Of a stretch of DNA of 64,000 nucleotides, positions 57,422 through 64,000 are shown piece after piece; within the stretch, counting starts at the first letter, position 1, and each line of letters begins with the position of its first letter. Made by a program: the position numbers and the translations under genes. A model generated the notes under the pieces. It saw nothing but the letters and a program-made list of their open reading frames with translations, had not been told where the DNA came from and did no database searches. The DNA is from Mycolicibacterium fortuitum subsp. fortuitum. Its GTDB lineage: Bacteria; Actinomycetota; Actinomycetes; Mycobacteriales; Mycobacteriaceae. The stretch covers positions 806,001-870,000 of the forward strand of contig NZ_AP025518.1 in the NCBI RefSeq assembly GCF_022179545.1, given 5' to 3'.

Positions 57422-58333
57422 ATGATCGAACTGACCGGGCTGACAAAGCTCTACGGCACCCATCGCGCTGTCGACGATCTGACGTGCACCGTCGAACCGG
57501 GAGTGGTCACCGGTTTCCTCGGGCCCAACGGCGCGGGCAAGACCACCACCATGCGGCTGATCCTCGGACTGGACCATCCCAGCGCCGGTACCGCGACCAT
57601 CGCCGGCAAGCACTACCGCGAGTTGCGGGATCCGCTGCGCACGGTCGGCGCCCTGCTCGACGCACGTCAGGCCCATCCGAACCGCTCCGCACGCAATCAC
57701 CTGCGGTGGATCGCCGCGGCCAACCGCATACCCTCGACCCGCGTGGACGAGGTGCTCGAGACGGTGGGGCTGACAGCGGCGGGGGACCGCAATGCCGGAA
57801 CGCTGTCGTTGGGTATGAGCCAGCGGTTGGGGATCGCCGCGGCGCTGCTGGGCGATCCGCCGGTGCTGTTGTTCGACGAGCCGGTGAACGGCCTGGACCC
57901 CGAGGGCATCCACTGGGTACGGACCCTGATGCGCAGCCTGGCCGCCGAGGGGCGCACGGTGTTCGTGTCCAGCCATCTTCTGGCCGAGATGTCCAACACC
58001 GCGGATCGGTTGGTGGTGATCGGTCAGGGCAAGCTGATCGCCTCGACCACGGTGAGTGAATTCGTCAGCGGCACTTCGGCCGACACGGTCCGAGTGCGCA
58101 GCCCGCAGTTGGAAACGCTGCGCGAGGTCCTCGCCGGTGCCGGGTTCGAGGTGGAGGCCGCGGCCGGCGGTGACGCGCTGGCGGTGAAAGGCGTGGCCAT
58201 CGAGGTGATCGGCGACCTGGCCGCCCGCAATGCGATCACCCTGCACGAGTTGAGCCAGCGTCAGGCCTCGCTGGAGGAGGCGTATCTGAAACTCACCGAT
58301 GACGCGGTCGACTACCGGGCGGTTCAGAAGTGA
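57422..58333 (+). CDS. ABC transporter ATP-binding protein
   Basis: A 303-residue ATPase of the ABC-2/drug-exporter type: Walker A G-P-N-G-A-G-K-T-T near 35-43, signature L-S-L-G-M-S-Q-R near 132-139, Walker B L-L-F-D-E-P. The signature begins L-S-L-G, slightly changed from L-S-G-G. The third Met (57422) is chosen as it starts directly before the first strand. It overlaps the permease gene by 4 bases. Confidence 0.9.
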   Translation: MIELTGLTKLYGTHRAVDDLTCTVEPGVVTGFLGPNGAGKTTTMRLILGLDHPSAGTATIAGKHYRELRDPLRTVGALLDARQAHPNRSARNHLRWIAAANRIPSTRVDEVLETVGLTAAGDRNAGTLSLGMSQRLGIAAALLGDPPVLLFDEPVNGLDPEGIHWVRTLMRSLAAEGRTVFVSSHLLAEMSNTADRLVVIGQGKLIASTTVSEFVSGTSADTVRVRSPQLETLREVLAGAGFEVEAAAGGDALAVKGVAIEVIGDLAARNAITLHELSQRQASLEEAYLKLTDDAVDYRAVQK

Positions 58334-59088
58334 GCGCGCTGGCCGCGCTGGACGCGGAGCGCATCAAACTGTCCACCACCCGCTCGCCGCTGTGGTCGAC
58401 GGTCGGCGTCGCGGTGGTCAGCCTGGGCATAGCCGCCATCCAGGGCATGACGGCGCAGCACTACACCGCGCTGTCCCCGTCCAAGGCCGCACTGGGCGTT
58501 GCGGTGTTCGGGGTCCCGGTCCTCATGGTGTTGTCGTCGATGACGATGACCGGCGAATACCGCAGCGGGCTGATCCGCACCACGTTGCTGGCCACACCGA
58601 ACCGCACCCAGGTGCTGACGGCCAAAGCGGTGGTGTGCGCGGCGTTCTCGTCGGTGTGCGCGGTGGTGATGGTGCTGGCCTCGGTGCTGGTGGCCCGGAT
58701 GGTTGCCGACCCGGTGGTGGGTACGCAGCTGTCGATGGTCAATGCCGCGACCTGGCGGGTGGCCGGCGGGTTCGCCCTGTACGCCGCGCTGGCCGCGGTG
58801 CTCGGGGTGGCAGTCGGGGCGCTGGTGCGGTTCGCCGCCGGCGCGGTGGCGGTCCTGTTGCTGTGGCCACTGGTGGCCGAGCCCCTGCTGGGCAACATGC
58901 CCAACTCCGGCCCGCAGACCGGGCCCTGGTTGCCGTTCGCCAACATGTTCATGTTCCTGCATGTGGACTGGCTGTTCCCGGCGTATTACATGCCGTGGGG
59001 TGAGTTGGGCTCGCTGTTCTATTTCGTGGTGTGGGTGGCGGTGGCGTTCGTGGCAGCCGCGGTGGTGCTGAACAGGCGTGACGCCTGA
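58330..59088 (+). CDS. ABC-2 type permease
   Basis: A 252-residue membrane protein with six helices, typical of ABC-2 exporter permeases (S-M-T-M-T-G-E-Y-R-S-G-L-I-R near 70-83 is the usual coupling segment). It forms an exporter with the upstream ATPase. The substrate is unknown. GTG start overlaps the ATPase stop. Its end is 7 bases from that of the convergent SPFH gene. Confidence 0.85.
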   Translation: MSALAALDAERIKLSTTRSPLWSTVGVAVVSLGIAAIQGMTAQHYTALSPSKAALGVAVFGVPVLMVLSSMTMTGEYRSGLIRTTLLATPNRTQVLTAKAVVCAAFSSVCAVVMVLASVLVARMVADPVVGTQLSMVNAATWRVAGGFALYAALAAVLGVAVGALVRFAAGAVAVLLLWPLVAEPLLGNMPNSGPQTGPWLPFANMFMFLHVDWLFPAYYMPWGELGSLFYFVVWVAVAFVAAAVVLNRRDA

Positions 59089-59095
59089 CCCGGAA

Positions 59096-59785
59096 TTACT
59101 CCGGGTCAGCCGCCACATCCGTCGTCGAACCCAAGCCGAGCACCACCTTCGACCCGTACGGCATGTGCTGGACCAGCCGCAGCTGAGCCAGGGCCGGGTG
59201 GGCGTCGAGCAGCTTGCCTGCGTTGGCCAGCGCCCGCAGTGCCGCGGTCTCGGCGCGGGCGGCTTCCAGCTTCGCCGCGCCGGTGGCCTTGGCCGTCACC
59301 AGCTGCATGGCAGCGGCGCGGATCTCGGCCGGGACGATCACGTCCTTGACGAAAGCCGCGATCACCTCGACGCCGGTGCGGGCGCCCGCAGTCCGGGCCG
59401 CCGCGGCGATGGCCTCGGCATCGATGCGGTTGCCGCGCTGCATCACCTCATCGGCGGTGGCCGCGGCGACGAGGTCGCGCAGAGCGATCTGCGCGGCCAG
59501 GTACACCGCCGCCATCGGATCGGCCGCGGCCTCTACGTACGCCACGGCGTCGCGCACCTTGAACTGCAGTGCGACGGTGATCCGCAGCGTCACCGCATCA
59601 GAGGTCAGCACCTCCTGCGGGGCCAGCGTGAGCACCTGCTCACGCATCTCGACACGCACCACCGAGGCGTCCACATCAATGCGGTGGCGCCCCGGGGACA
59701 GGACACGACCCAACTTGCCGTCGCGGTACTCCAGTGCGCACTGGCCTGCGGAAACGGTGATTCGGTTGAACATAAAGATACCCAT
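59096..59785 (-). CDS. Small SPFH-domain (slipin-like) protein
   Basis: A 229-residue protein consisting of an SPFH/band-7 domain (E-Y-R-D-G-K-L-G-R-V-L-S-P-G-R-H near 19-34, Q-V-L-T-L-A-P-Q-E-V-L-T-S-D near 50-63) followed by Ala-rich coiled helices. Most slipins have an N-terminal membrane hairpin; this one has none and is probably soluble or peripheral. There is no NfeD partner gene beside it. GGAGGA precedes the ATG. Confidence 0.82.
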   Translation of the reverse strand: MGIFMFNRITVSAGQCALEYRDGKLGRVLSPGRHRIDVDASVVRVEMREQVLTLAPQEVLTSDAVTLRITVALQFKVRDAVAYVEAAADPMAAVYLAAQIALRDLVAAATADEVMQRGNRIDAEAIAAAARTAGARTGVEVIAAFVKDVIVPAEIRAAAMQLVTAKATGAAKLEAARAETAALRALANAGKLLDAHPALAQLRLVQHMPYGSKVVLGLGSTTDVAADPE

Positions 59786-59932
59786 GTCGTGTCCTCCTTC
59801 CGGTGTATGTGTCTGCGCGGCAAAGGGATACCGCCGCCGGACGCGATCTCCAGACGGGGCGTCGCATCCCCGTACCGGCGGATGCGGGCCACAAGGTCAG
59901 GCGATCGTGTGGATCCGGCGACGGTATCGGGA

Positions 59933-60028
59933 TTGCAGGAGGGGATTCGAACCCCAGGTTCCTCTACCTGTGCCATGGCGCCACGGCAATGCGCAGAAAC
60001 GTTGCGGTACCCCGCTCGGCCTGCTTCC
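59933..60028 (-). other. tRNA-like relic (intact T arm, type II-like variable arm)
   Basis: On the minus strand the stretch ends with GGGG-TTCGAAT-CCCC, a perfect T stem and loop, preceded by a small stem AGGT...ACCT like a variable arm, and followed by CCTGC. About 80 bases earlier GCAGG could pair with that end, followed by GCCGAGCGG as in serine/leucine tRNAs. Two acceptor pairs and the anticodon arm do not form properly, so this is more likely a decayed tRNA or an integration-site remnant than a working gene. The rest of the 338-base gap (59786-60123) holds the SPFH and lpqL promoters and nothing else recognised. Confidence 0.4.
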
Positions 60029-60110
60029 TTGTCGGCGCCGGAACACACCATGCCACCACAGCAAATCGCCAGGCAACCGATTTATCGTGCTGGTAGTTCA
60101 CCGCAGCCGC

Positions 60111-60116
60111 TACCGT
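60111..60116 (+). promoter_or_regulatory. Candidate -10 element of leaderless lpqL
   Basis: TACCGT lies 7 bases before the ATG at 60124 and no ribosome site is seen, again the leaderless arrangement. Confidence 0.4.
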
Positions 60117-60123
60117 GGGTGCA

Positions 60124-61632
60124 ATGCGACGTACTTCGACGGGGGCGGTTCTTGGCGCGCTGGCGCTGACCGTGGGGCTGGCCGGCTGTGATGCAAAGAC
60201 CGAACTGCAGACTGACAGGCAGCAGTCCCAGGACTCTTCCTCACCGGCGGCGGTGGAGTACGCCGGCCAGTTGCGTGAGCGGGTGTCGGCTGACGCGATG
60301 ATGGGGCATCTCGGCAAGTTGCAGGACATTGCCAACGCCAACAAGGGCAACCGCGCACTGGGCACCCCCGGATACGACGCCAGCGTGGACTACGTGGCCG
60401 GAGCGCTGCGCGACAAGGGGTTTGACGTGCAAACCCCCGAATTCGAAGTGAAGCTCCCGTTCGCGGAGGACCCACAGGTCACCGTCGGCGGCCAGCCTGT
60501 CACCGCCAAGCCGCTGGAGTTCACCATCGGGACACCTCAGGAAGGCGTGTCCGCGCCGCTGGTGCCGGCGAAGGTGGAGGACACCCCGGGGTGCGAGGCC
60601 GCCGACTACGACGGCCTGCCCGTTGCGGGTGCCGTGGTGCTGGTCGACCGTGGCTCCTGCCCCTTCGCCGACAAGCAGACCGCCGCAGCGGAACGCGGCG
60701 CGGTGGCGATGATCGTCGTCAACACCGACAACGAGGAGAAGATGGGCGGCACGCTGGGCCGCAACACCGACGTCAAGATCCCGGTGGTCAGCGTGACCAA
60801 GGATGAGGGCACCAGGCTGCGCAACGCACCCGGCCCCACCACCATCAAGCTCGTCGCCGGGGTGCGCGTCGAGCACACCCGCAACGTCATCGCCCAGACC
60901 AAGACCGGATCGACCTCTGACGTGGTGATGGTCGGGGCGCACCTCGACAGCGTTCCCGAAGGTCCCGGCATCAACGACAACGGTTCCGGGGTGGCTGCCG
61001 TGCTGGAAACTGCGCTGCAGCTGGGAGATTCACCGCAGGTGAACAACGCGGTGCGGTTCGGCTTCTGGGGTGCCGAGGAGGAAGGGCTGCTCGGCTCGAC
61101 CAACTATGTCCAGTCCCTGGACACCGAAGCGCTCAAGGACATCGCGATGTACCTGAACTTCGACATGCTCGGCTCACCCAACGCGGGATACTTCACCTAC
61201 GACGGCGACCAGTCCGCGCCGCTGGACGAGCAGGGGCGGCCACGCGTTCCCGAAGGCTCGGCGGGCATCGAACGCACGCTGGCGGCCTACCTGCGAGATG
61301 CCGGAAAAACCCCGCGTGACACCAGTTTTGACGGCCGATCCGACTATGACGGCTTCACCATGGCGGGGGTCCCCGCGGGCGGATTGTTCTCGGGCGCCGA
61401 GGACAAGATGAACGCCGAGGAGGCCAAACTGTGGGCCGGCGAGGTGGATCAACCGTTCGACCCGAACTATCACAAGAACACCGATACCCTTGACCACGTG
61501 AACCGGGATGCATTGCAGATACATGGTGGGGGAGTCGCATTCGCTGTGGGGCTGTACGCCCAAGATCAACGGGGCCGCAACGGTTTACCGGTCCGTGCCG
61601 ACCGCACGCGCCACCAGATCAACGCGCAGTGA
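60124..61632 (+). CDS. lpqL: M28 aminopeptidase lipoprotein LpqL
   Basis: A 502-residue lipoprotein: signal peptide with lipobox L-A-G-C22, an M28 peptidase fold with a protease-associated insert at about 125-245, and the two-zinc site G-A-H-L-D-S, I-N-D-N-G-S-G, G-A-E-E-E-G-L, N-F-D-M and P-N-Y-H-K-N-T-D-T. All ligands are present, so it should trim N-terminal residues of peptides outside the membrane. The following gene is a close paralogue, overlapping by 4 bases. Confidence 0.92.
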   Translation: MRRTSTGAVLGALALTVGLAGCDAKTELQTDRQQSQDSSSPAAVEYAGQLRERVSADAMMGHLGKLQDIANANKGNRALGTPGYDASVDYVAGALRDKGFDVQTPEFEVKLPFAEDPQVTVGGQPVTAKPLEFTIGTPQEGVSAPLVPAKVEDTPGCEAADYDGLPVAGAVVLVDRGSCPFADKQTAAAERGAVAMIVVNTDNEEKMGGTLGRNTDVKIPVVSVTKDEGTRLRNAPGPTTIKLVAGVRVEHTRNVIAQTKTGSTSDVVMVGAHLDSVPEGPGINDNGSGVAAVLETALQLGDSPQVNNAVRFGFWGAEEEGLLGSTNYVQSLDTEALKDIAMYLNFDMLGSPNAGYFTYDGDQSAPLDEQGRPRVPEGSAGIERTLAAYLRDAGKTPRDTSFDGRSDYDGFTMAGVPAGGLFSGAEDKMNAEEAKLWAGEVDQPFDPNYHKNTDTLDHVNRDALQIHGGGVAFAVGLYAQDQRGRNGLPVRADRTRHQINAQ

Positions 61633-63068
61633 GGGCGCGTCCACTCACAGCTGCCGTACTGCTCGGTGCCGCGCTGGCTGGCTGCTCGCCCCAGCCGTCG
61701 CCCAAGGCCGTCGACCCTCAGGAACTGGCGGGCAAGATCACCGTCGACGCCATGTATACCCATCTGCGCAAGCTCCAGGAGATCGCCGACACCCATGACG
61801 GCAACCGGGCCGTCGGCAGCTCCGGGTACGACGCCAGCGTCGATTACGTGGCACAACTTCTGCGGGACAAGGGTTTCGAGGTCCAGACGCCCGAGTTCGA
61901 GCGCATGGGCGCGATGCGCGGAGGGAATCCGTCGCTGGACGTGTCCGGGCGCAGTTACCAGGTGGACCAGGCTTCCATGCTGGTGACGACGGCGCCGGGT
62001 GGGCTCAACGCACCGACACTGCGCCCGGCGAAACCCTCCGGCTGTGCGGCCACGGACTACGGTTCGGTCAACATCAGCGGGGCCATTGCCGTCGTCGACG
62101 ACTCCGGGTGTTCGGTTGTCACCAAACAGAACACCGCGCTCGACAAGGGGGCGGTCGGCTTGCTGGTCGTCAACCGGGGTCGGCAACCCGCTCCGGGTGG
62201 ACTGTTCTCCACCGGCTATTACCGGCAGCTCACCGTGCCGGTAGGCGTCATCGACGAGAACGCGGATGCGGCGCTGCGAAGCACCAGCGCACCGGTTCGT
62301 CTGGTTCTCGACGGCAAAGCCGAGATGGTGAAGTCCCGCAACGTGACCGCGCAGACCAAGACCGGCTCGGCGTCCGATGTGGTGCTCGTCGGTGCGCATC
62401 TGGACAGCATCGGGGGCGGCCCCGGCATCAACGACAATGGTTCTGGGGTGGCGGCCGTCCTGGAAACCGCACTGCAGCTGGGCAGTTCGCCGAAGGTGAC
62501 CAATGCGGTGCGGTTCGCGTTCTGGGGTGCCGAGGAGATGGGCCTGGAAGGATCGACGCAGTATGTGCGCAATCTGCCGCTGGACCAGCTCGACGACCTT
62601 GCGCTGTATCTGAACTTCGACATGGTCGGTTCACCCAACGCCGGCTACTTCACGTATGACGGCGACCAGTCCGGCCAGGCCACCGATCCCAAGTCGATGC
62701 CCGAAGGGTCGGCCGGCATCGAACGGACGATGGCGGGCTTCCTCAACCTCGCCGGAGCGCGGCCCGCGGACCTGCCGATCAGCGCCAACACCGACTACCA
62801 CCCGTTCCTGCAGGCCGGGGTACCGGTCGGCGGCACGACCACCGGCGCGTCGCAGCGCAAGACCGAGGTTCAGGCCCGGTTGTGGGGCGGACGTGCCGGA
62901 GCGGCCTTCGACCCGAACTACCACACCCGTCGCGACACGATCGACAACGTCGATGCGCATGCGCTCGGGGTCATGGGATCGGCGATCGCTTTCACCGTCG
63001 GCACGTATGCCGAATCGATCGAGGGGCCCAACGGTGTTCCGGCACGGGACAAGCGGCATCGAGGCTGA
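61629..63068 (+). CDS. M28 aminopeptidase lipoprotein, LpqL paralogue
   Basis: A 479-residue lipoprotein with lipobox L-A-G-C19 and the same domains as LpqL. The zinc and catalytic residues are intact ([33 protein letters not shown]). DNA identity to lpqL is high in the catalytic core and low in the protease-associated insert, which suggests duplication with divergence of substrate choice. GTG start overlaps the lpqL stop. Confidence 0.88.
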   Translation: MRARPLTAAVLLGAALAGCSPQPSPKAVDPQELAGKITVDAMYTHLRKLQEIADTHDGNRAVGSSGYDASVDYVAQLLRDKGFEVQTPEFERMGAMRGGNPSLDVSGRSYQVDQASMLVTTAPGGLNAPTLRPAKPSGCAATDYGSVNISGAIAVVDDSGCSVVTKQNTALDKGAVGLLVVNRGRQPAPGGLFSTGYYRQLTVPVGVIDENADAALRSTSAPVRLVLDGKAEMVKSRNVTAQTKTGSASDVVLVGAHLDSIGGGPGINDNGSGVAAVLETALQLGSSPKVTNAVRFAFWGAEEMGLEGSTQYVRNLPLDQLDDLALYLNFDMVGSPNAGYFTYDGDQSGQATDPKSMPEGSAGIERTMAGFLNLAGARPADLPISANTDYHPFLQAGVPVGGTTTGASQRKTEVQARLWGGRAGAAFDPNYHTRRDTIDNVDAHALGVMGSAIAFTVGTYAESIEGPNGVPARDKRHRG

Positions 63069-63109
63069 ACCGGATTGAACCCGGGAGGGTAGGCCCCCGT
63101 AATACGGGT

Positions 63110-64000
63110 ATGGGAATTAACGTCGCCAGAATGCCCACCCACAGCACCATTGCCGGCGTCCACGCAGTGCTGCCTCCGCATCGATATACCCAGGCCGAGG
63201 TCACCAGCGCCCTGCTCGACCTGCCCGGATACGCCGAATCCGAGGATGTGGTGCGGGCGCTGCACAAGAGCGCGAAGGTCAACAGCAGGTATCTGGTCCT
63301 GCCCCTGGAGCAATACGCCCAGCTCGACGATTTCGGTGTGAGCAACAGCCTGTTCATCGACCACGCAACGGAACTGGGCTGTGCCGCACTGGCCGGGGCA
63401 CTCGATGACGCGGGTCTGCGCCCGCAGGACGTTGACCTGATCGTCACCACCACCGTCACGGGTGCCGTCGTCCCATCGCTGGACGCCCGGATCGCGGGGC
63501 GATTGGGCCTGCGACCCGACGTGCGCCGCATCCCGATCTTCGGACTGGGTTGTGTGGCCGGCGCCGCAGGTATCGCCCGGCTCAACGACTATCTGCGCGG
63601 AGCGCCCGACAAGGTGGCGGTCCTGGTTTCGGTGGAGTTGTGCTCGCTGACACGCAAACACAATCCCACGATGCCGACGCTGGTGGCCGGTGCGTTGTTC
63701 GGCGACGGCGCGGCCGCAGTGGTCGCCGTGGGTGAGCAACGTGCCAGGCAGCTCAATCCGACCGGACCCGATGTGCTGGACTCGCGTAGTCATCTCTACC
63801 CGGATTCGTTGCACGCCATGGGTTGGGACATCGGCTCTGACGGGTTCGAGATCGTGCTCAGTGCCGAGGTGCCGAGCTTCGTGGGGCGCTACCTGGGCGA
63901 TGACGTCACCGGGTTCCTCGGCGCACACGGCCTCTCCGTCGGCGACGTGTCGGCCTGGGTCAGCCATCCCGGCGGTCCGAAGGTGATCGAGGCGATCATC
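63110..64000 (+). CDS. Type III polyketide synthase (3' truncated by window)
   Basis: The frame is open from the ATG at 63110 to the window end, 297 codons. It is a chalcone-synthase-like enzyme: the thiolase-fold Cys148 in F-G-L-G-C-V-A-G-A and His286 in S-H-P-G-G-P-K-V are in place; the third catalytic residue, an Asn, lies beyond the window. Mycobacterial relatives build alkylpyrones or alkylresorcinol-derived quinones from long acyl-CoA and malonyl-CoA. ATG at 63131 is an alternative start. It stands at the same place, after lpqL, as the quinone-forming synthase region of M. smegmatis (from memory). Confidence 0.88.
   Translation, partial: MGINVARMPTHSTIAGVHAVLPPHRYTQAEVTSALLDLPGYAESEDVVRALHKSAKVNSRYLVLPLEQYAQLDDFGVSNSLFIDHATELGCAALAGALDDAGLRPQDVDLIVTTTVTGAVVPSLDARIAGRLGLRPDVRRIPIFGLGCVAGAAGIARLNDYLRGAPDKVAVLVSVELCSLTRKHNPTMPTLVAGALFGDGAAAVVAVGEQRARQLNPTGPDVLDSRSHLYPDSLHAMGWDIGSDGFEIVLSAEVPSFVGRYLGDDVTGFLGAHGLSVGDVSAWVSHPGGPKVIEAII

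Noticed and set aside
59214..60191. Plus-strand frame of 325 codons reading G-D-S-N-P-R-like text
   Set aside because: It is antisense to the SPFH gene and passes through the T-arm sequence, a known source of false proteins.

Overview
The window comes from a high-GC actinobacterium, almost certainly a rapidly growing mycobacterium (Mycolicibacterium type). The evidence is an intact set of mycobacterial core loci: ttfA (mycolate transport factor), fba, an Rv0361-like membrane protein, purA, purT-rhodanese-metZ, fgd1, pta-ackA, glnX-glnH-pknG, mutT3, the thi genes and lpqL. Start codons are often GTG, and several genes look leaderless. Comparisons with M. tuberculosis gene order are from memory.

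Layout. 1-3.7 kb: the end of a TetR regulator, ttfA, a short-chain dehydrogenase, a lipoprotein and a SpoU-type RNA methyltransferase. 3.7-6.4 kb (minus): a cyanate operon cynR, cynT (carbonic anhydrase), cynS (cyanase) and a nucleobase deaminase, with two matching LysR-type boxes. 6.4-12.4 kb (plus): a broken ankyrin lipoprotein, DoxX, a cytosine-deaminase-like amidohydrolase, a GH76 mannanase-like protein, an FCD regulator, xdhC and an F420-type luciferase-like oxidoreductase. 12.4-20.5 kb: dedA, fba, a CHAP protein, the Rv0361-like protein, DUF3151, a metal exporter with a palindromic operator, an M50 protease, an Rv0358-like protein, purA and a hotdog protein. 20.6-27.6 kb: a membrane protein and a Ddn-like protein, then a tightly packed minus-strand operon of cation/proton antiporter, MMPL exporter, alpha/beta hydrolase, P450 and ferredoxin. 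27.6-35.9 kb: a UBP zinc-finger protein, a divergent purT, an NTF2-like membrane protein, rhodanese, metZ, an SDR and methyltransferase pair around a palindrome, a GNAT protein and a luciferase-like oxidoreductase. 35.9-46.7 kb: a metallo-beta-lactamase fold protein and fgd1, a four-gene insertion (EEP hydrolase, GntR regulator, APC permease, class III aminotransferase), then pta, ackA and a DUF559-type protein. 46.8-54.8 kb: the PknG/GlnH/GlnX amino-acid sensing operon, mutT3, thiE, and a TPP riboswitch controlling thiO-thiS-thiG. 54.9-64 kb: an SGNH hydrolase, an atypical Ppx/GppA protein, an orphan pair of WXG100 proteins, an ABC exporter, a small SPFH protein, a tRNA-like relic, tandem M28 peptidase lipoproteins (lpqL and a paralogue) and a truncated type III polyketide synthase.

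How the genes work together. Cyanate detoxification is coupled to bicarbonate supply and probably to nitrogen release by deamination. Fgd1 makes the F420H2 that Ddn-like and luciferase-like reductases would use. Pta and AckA interconvert acetyl-CoA and acetate. GlnH and GlnX report extracellular amino acids to PknG. Thiazole synthesis is under riboswitch control. The least explained parts are the orphan WXG100 pair next to a motif-altered Ppx homologue, the antiporter-to-ferredoxin operon, the motif-altered PurT, and several strong palindromes with no known regulator. No CRISPR array, intact insertion sequence or rRNA gene was seen.
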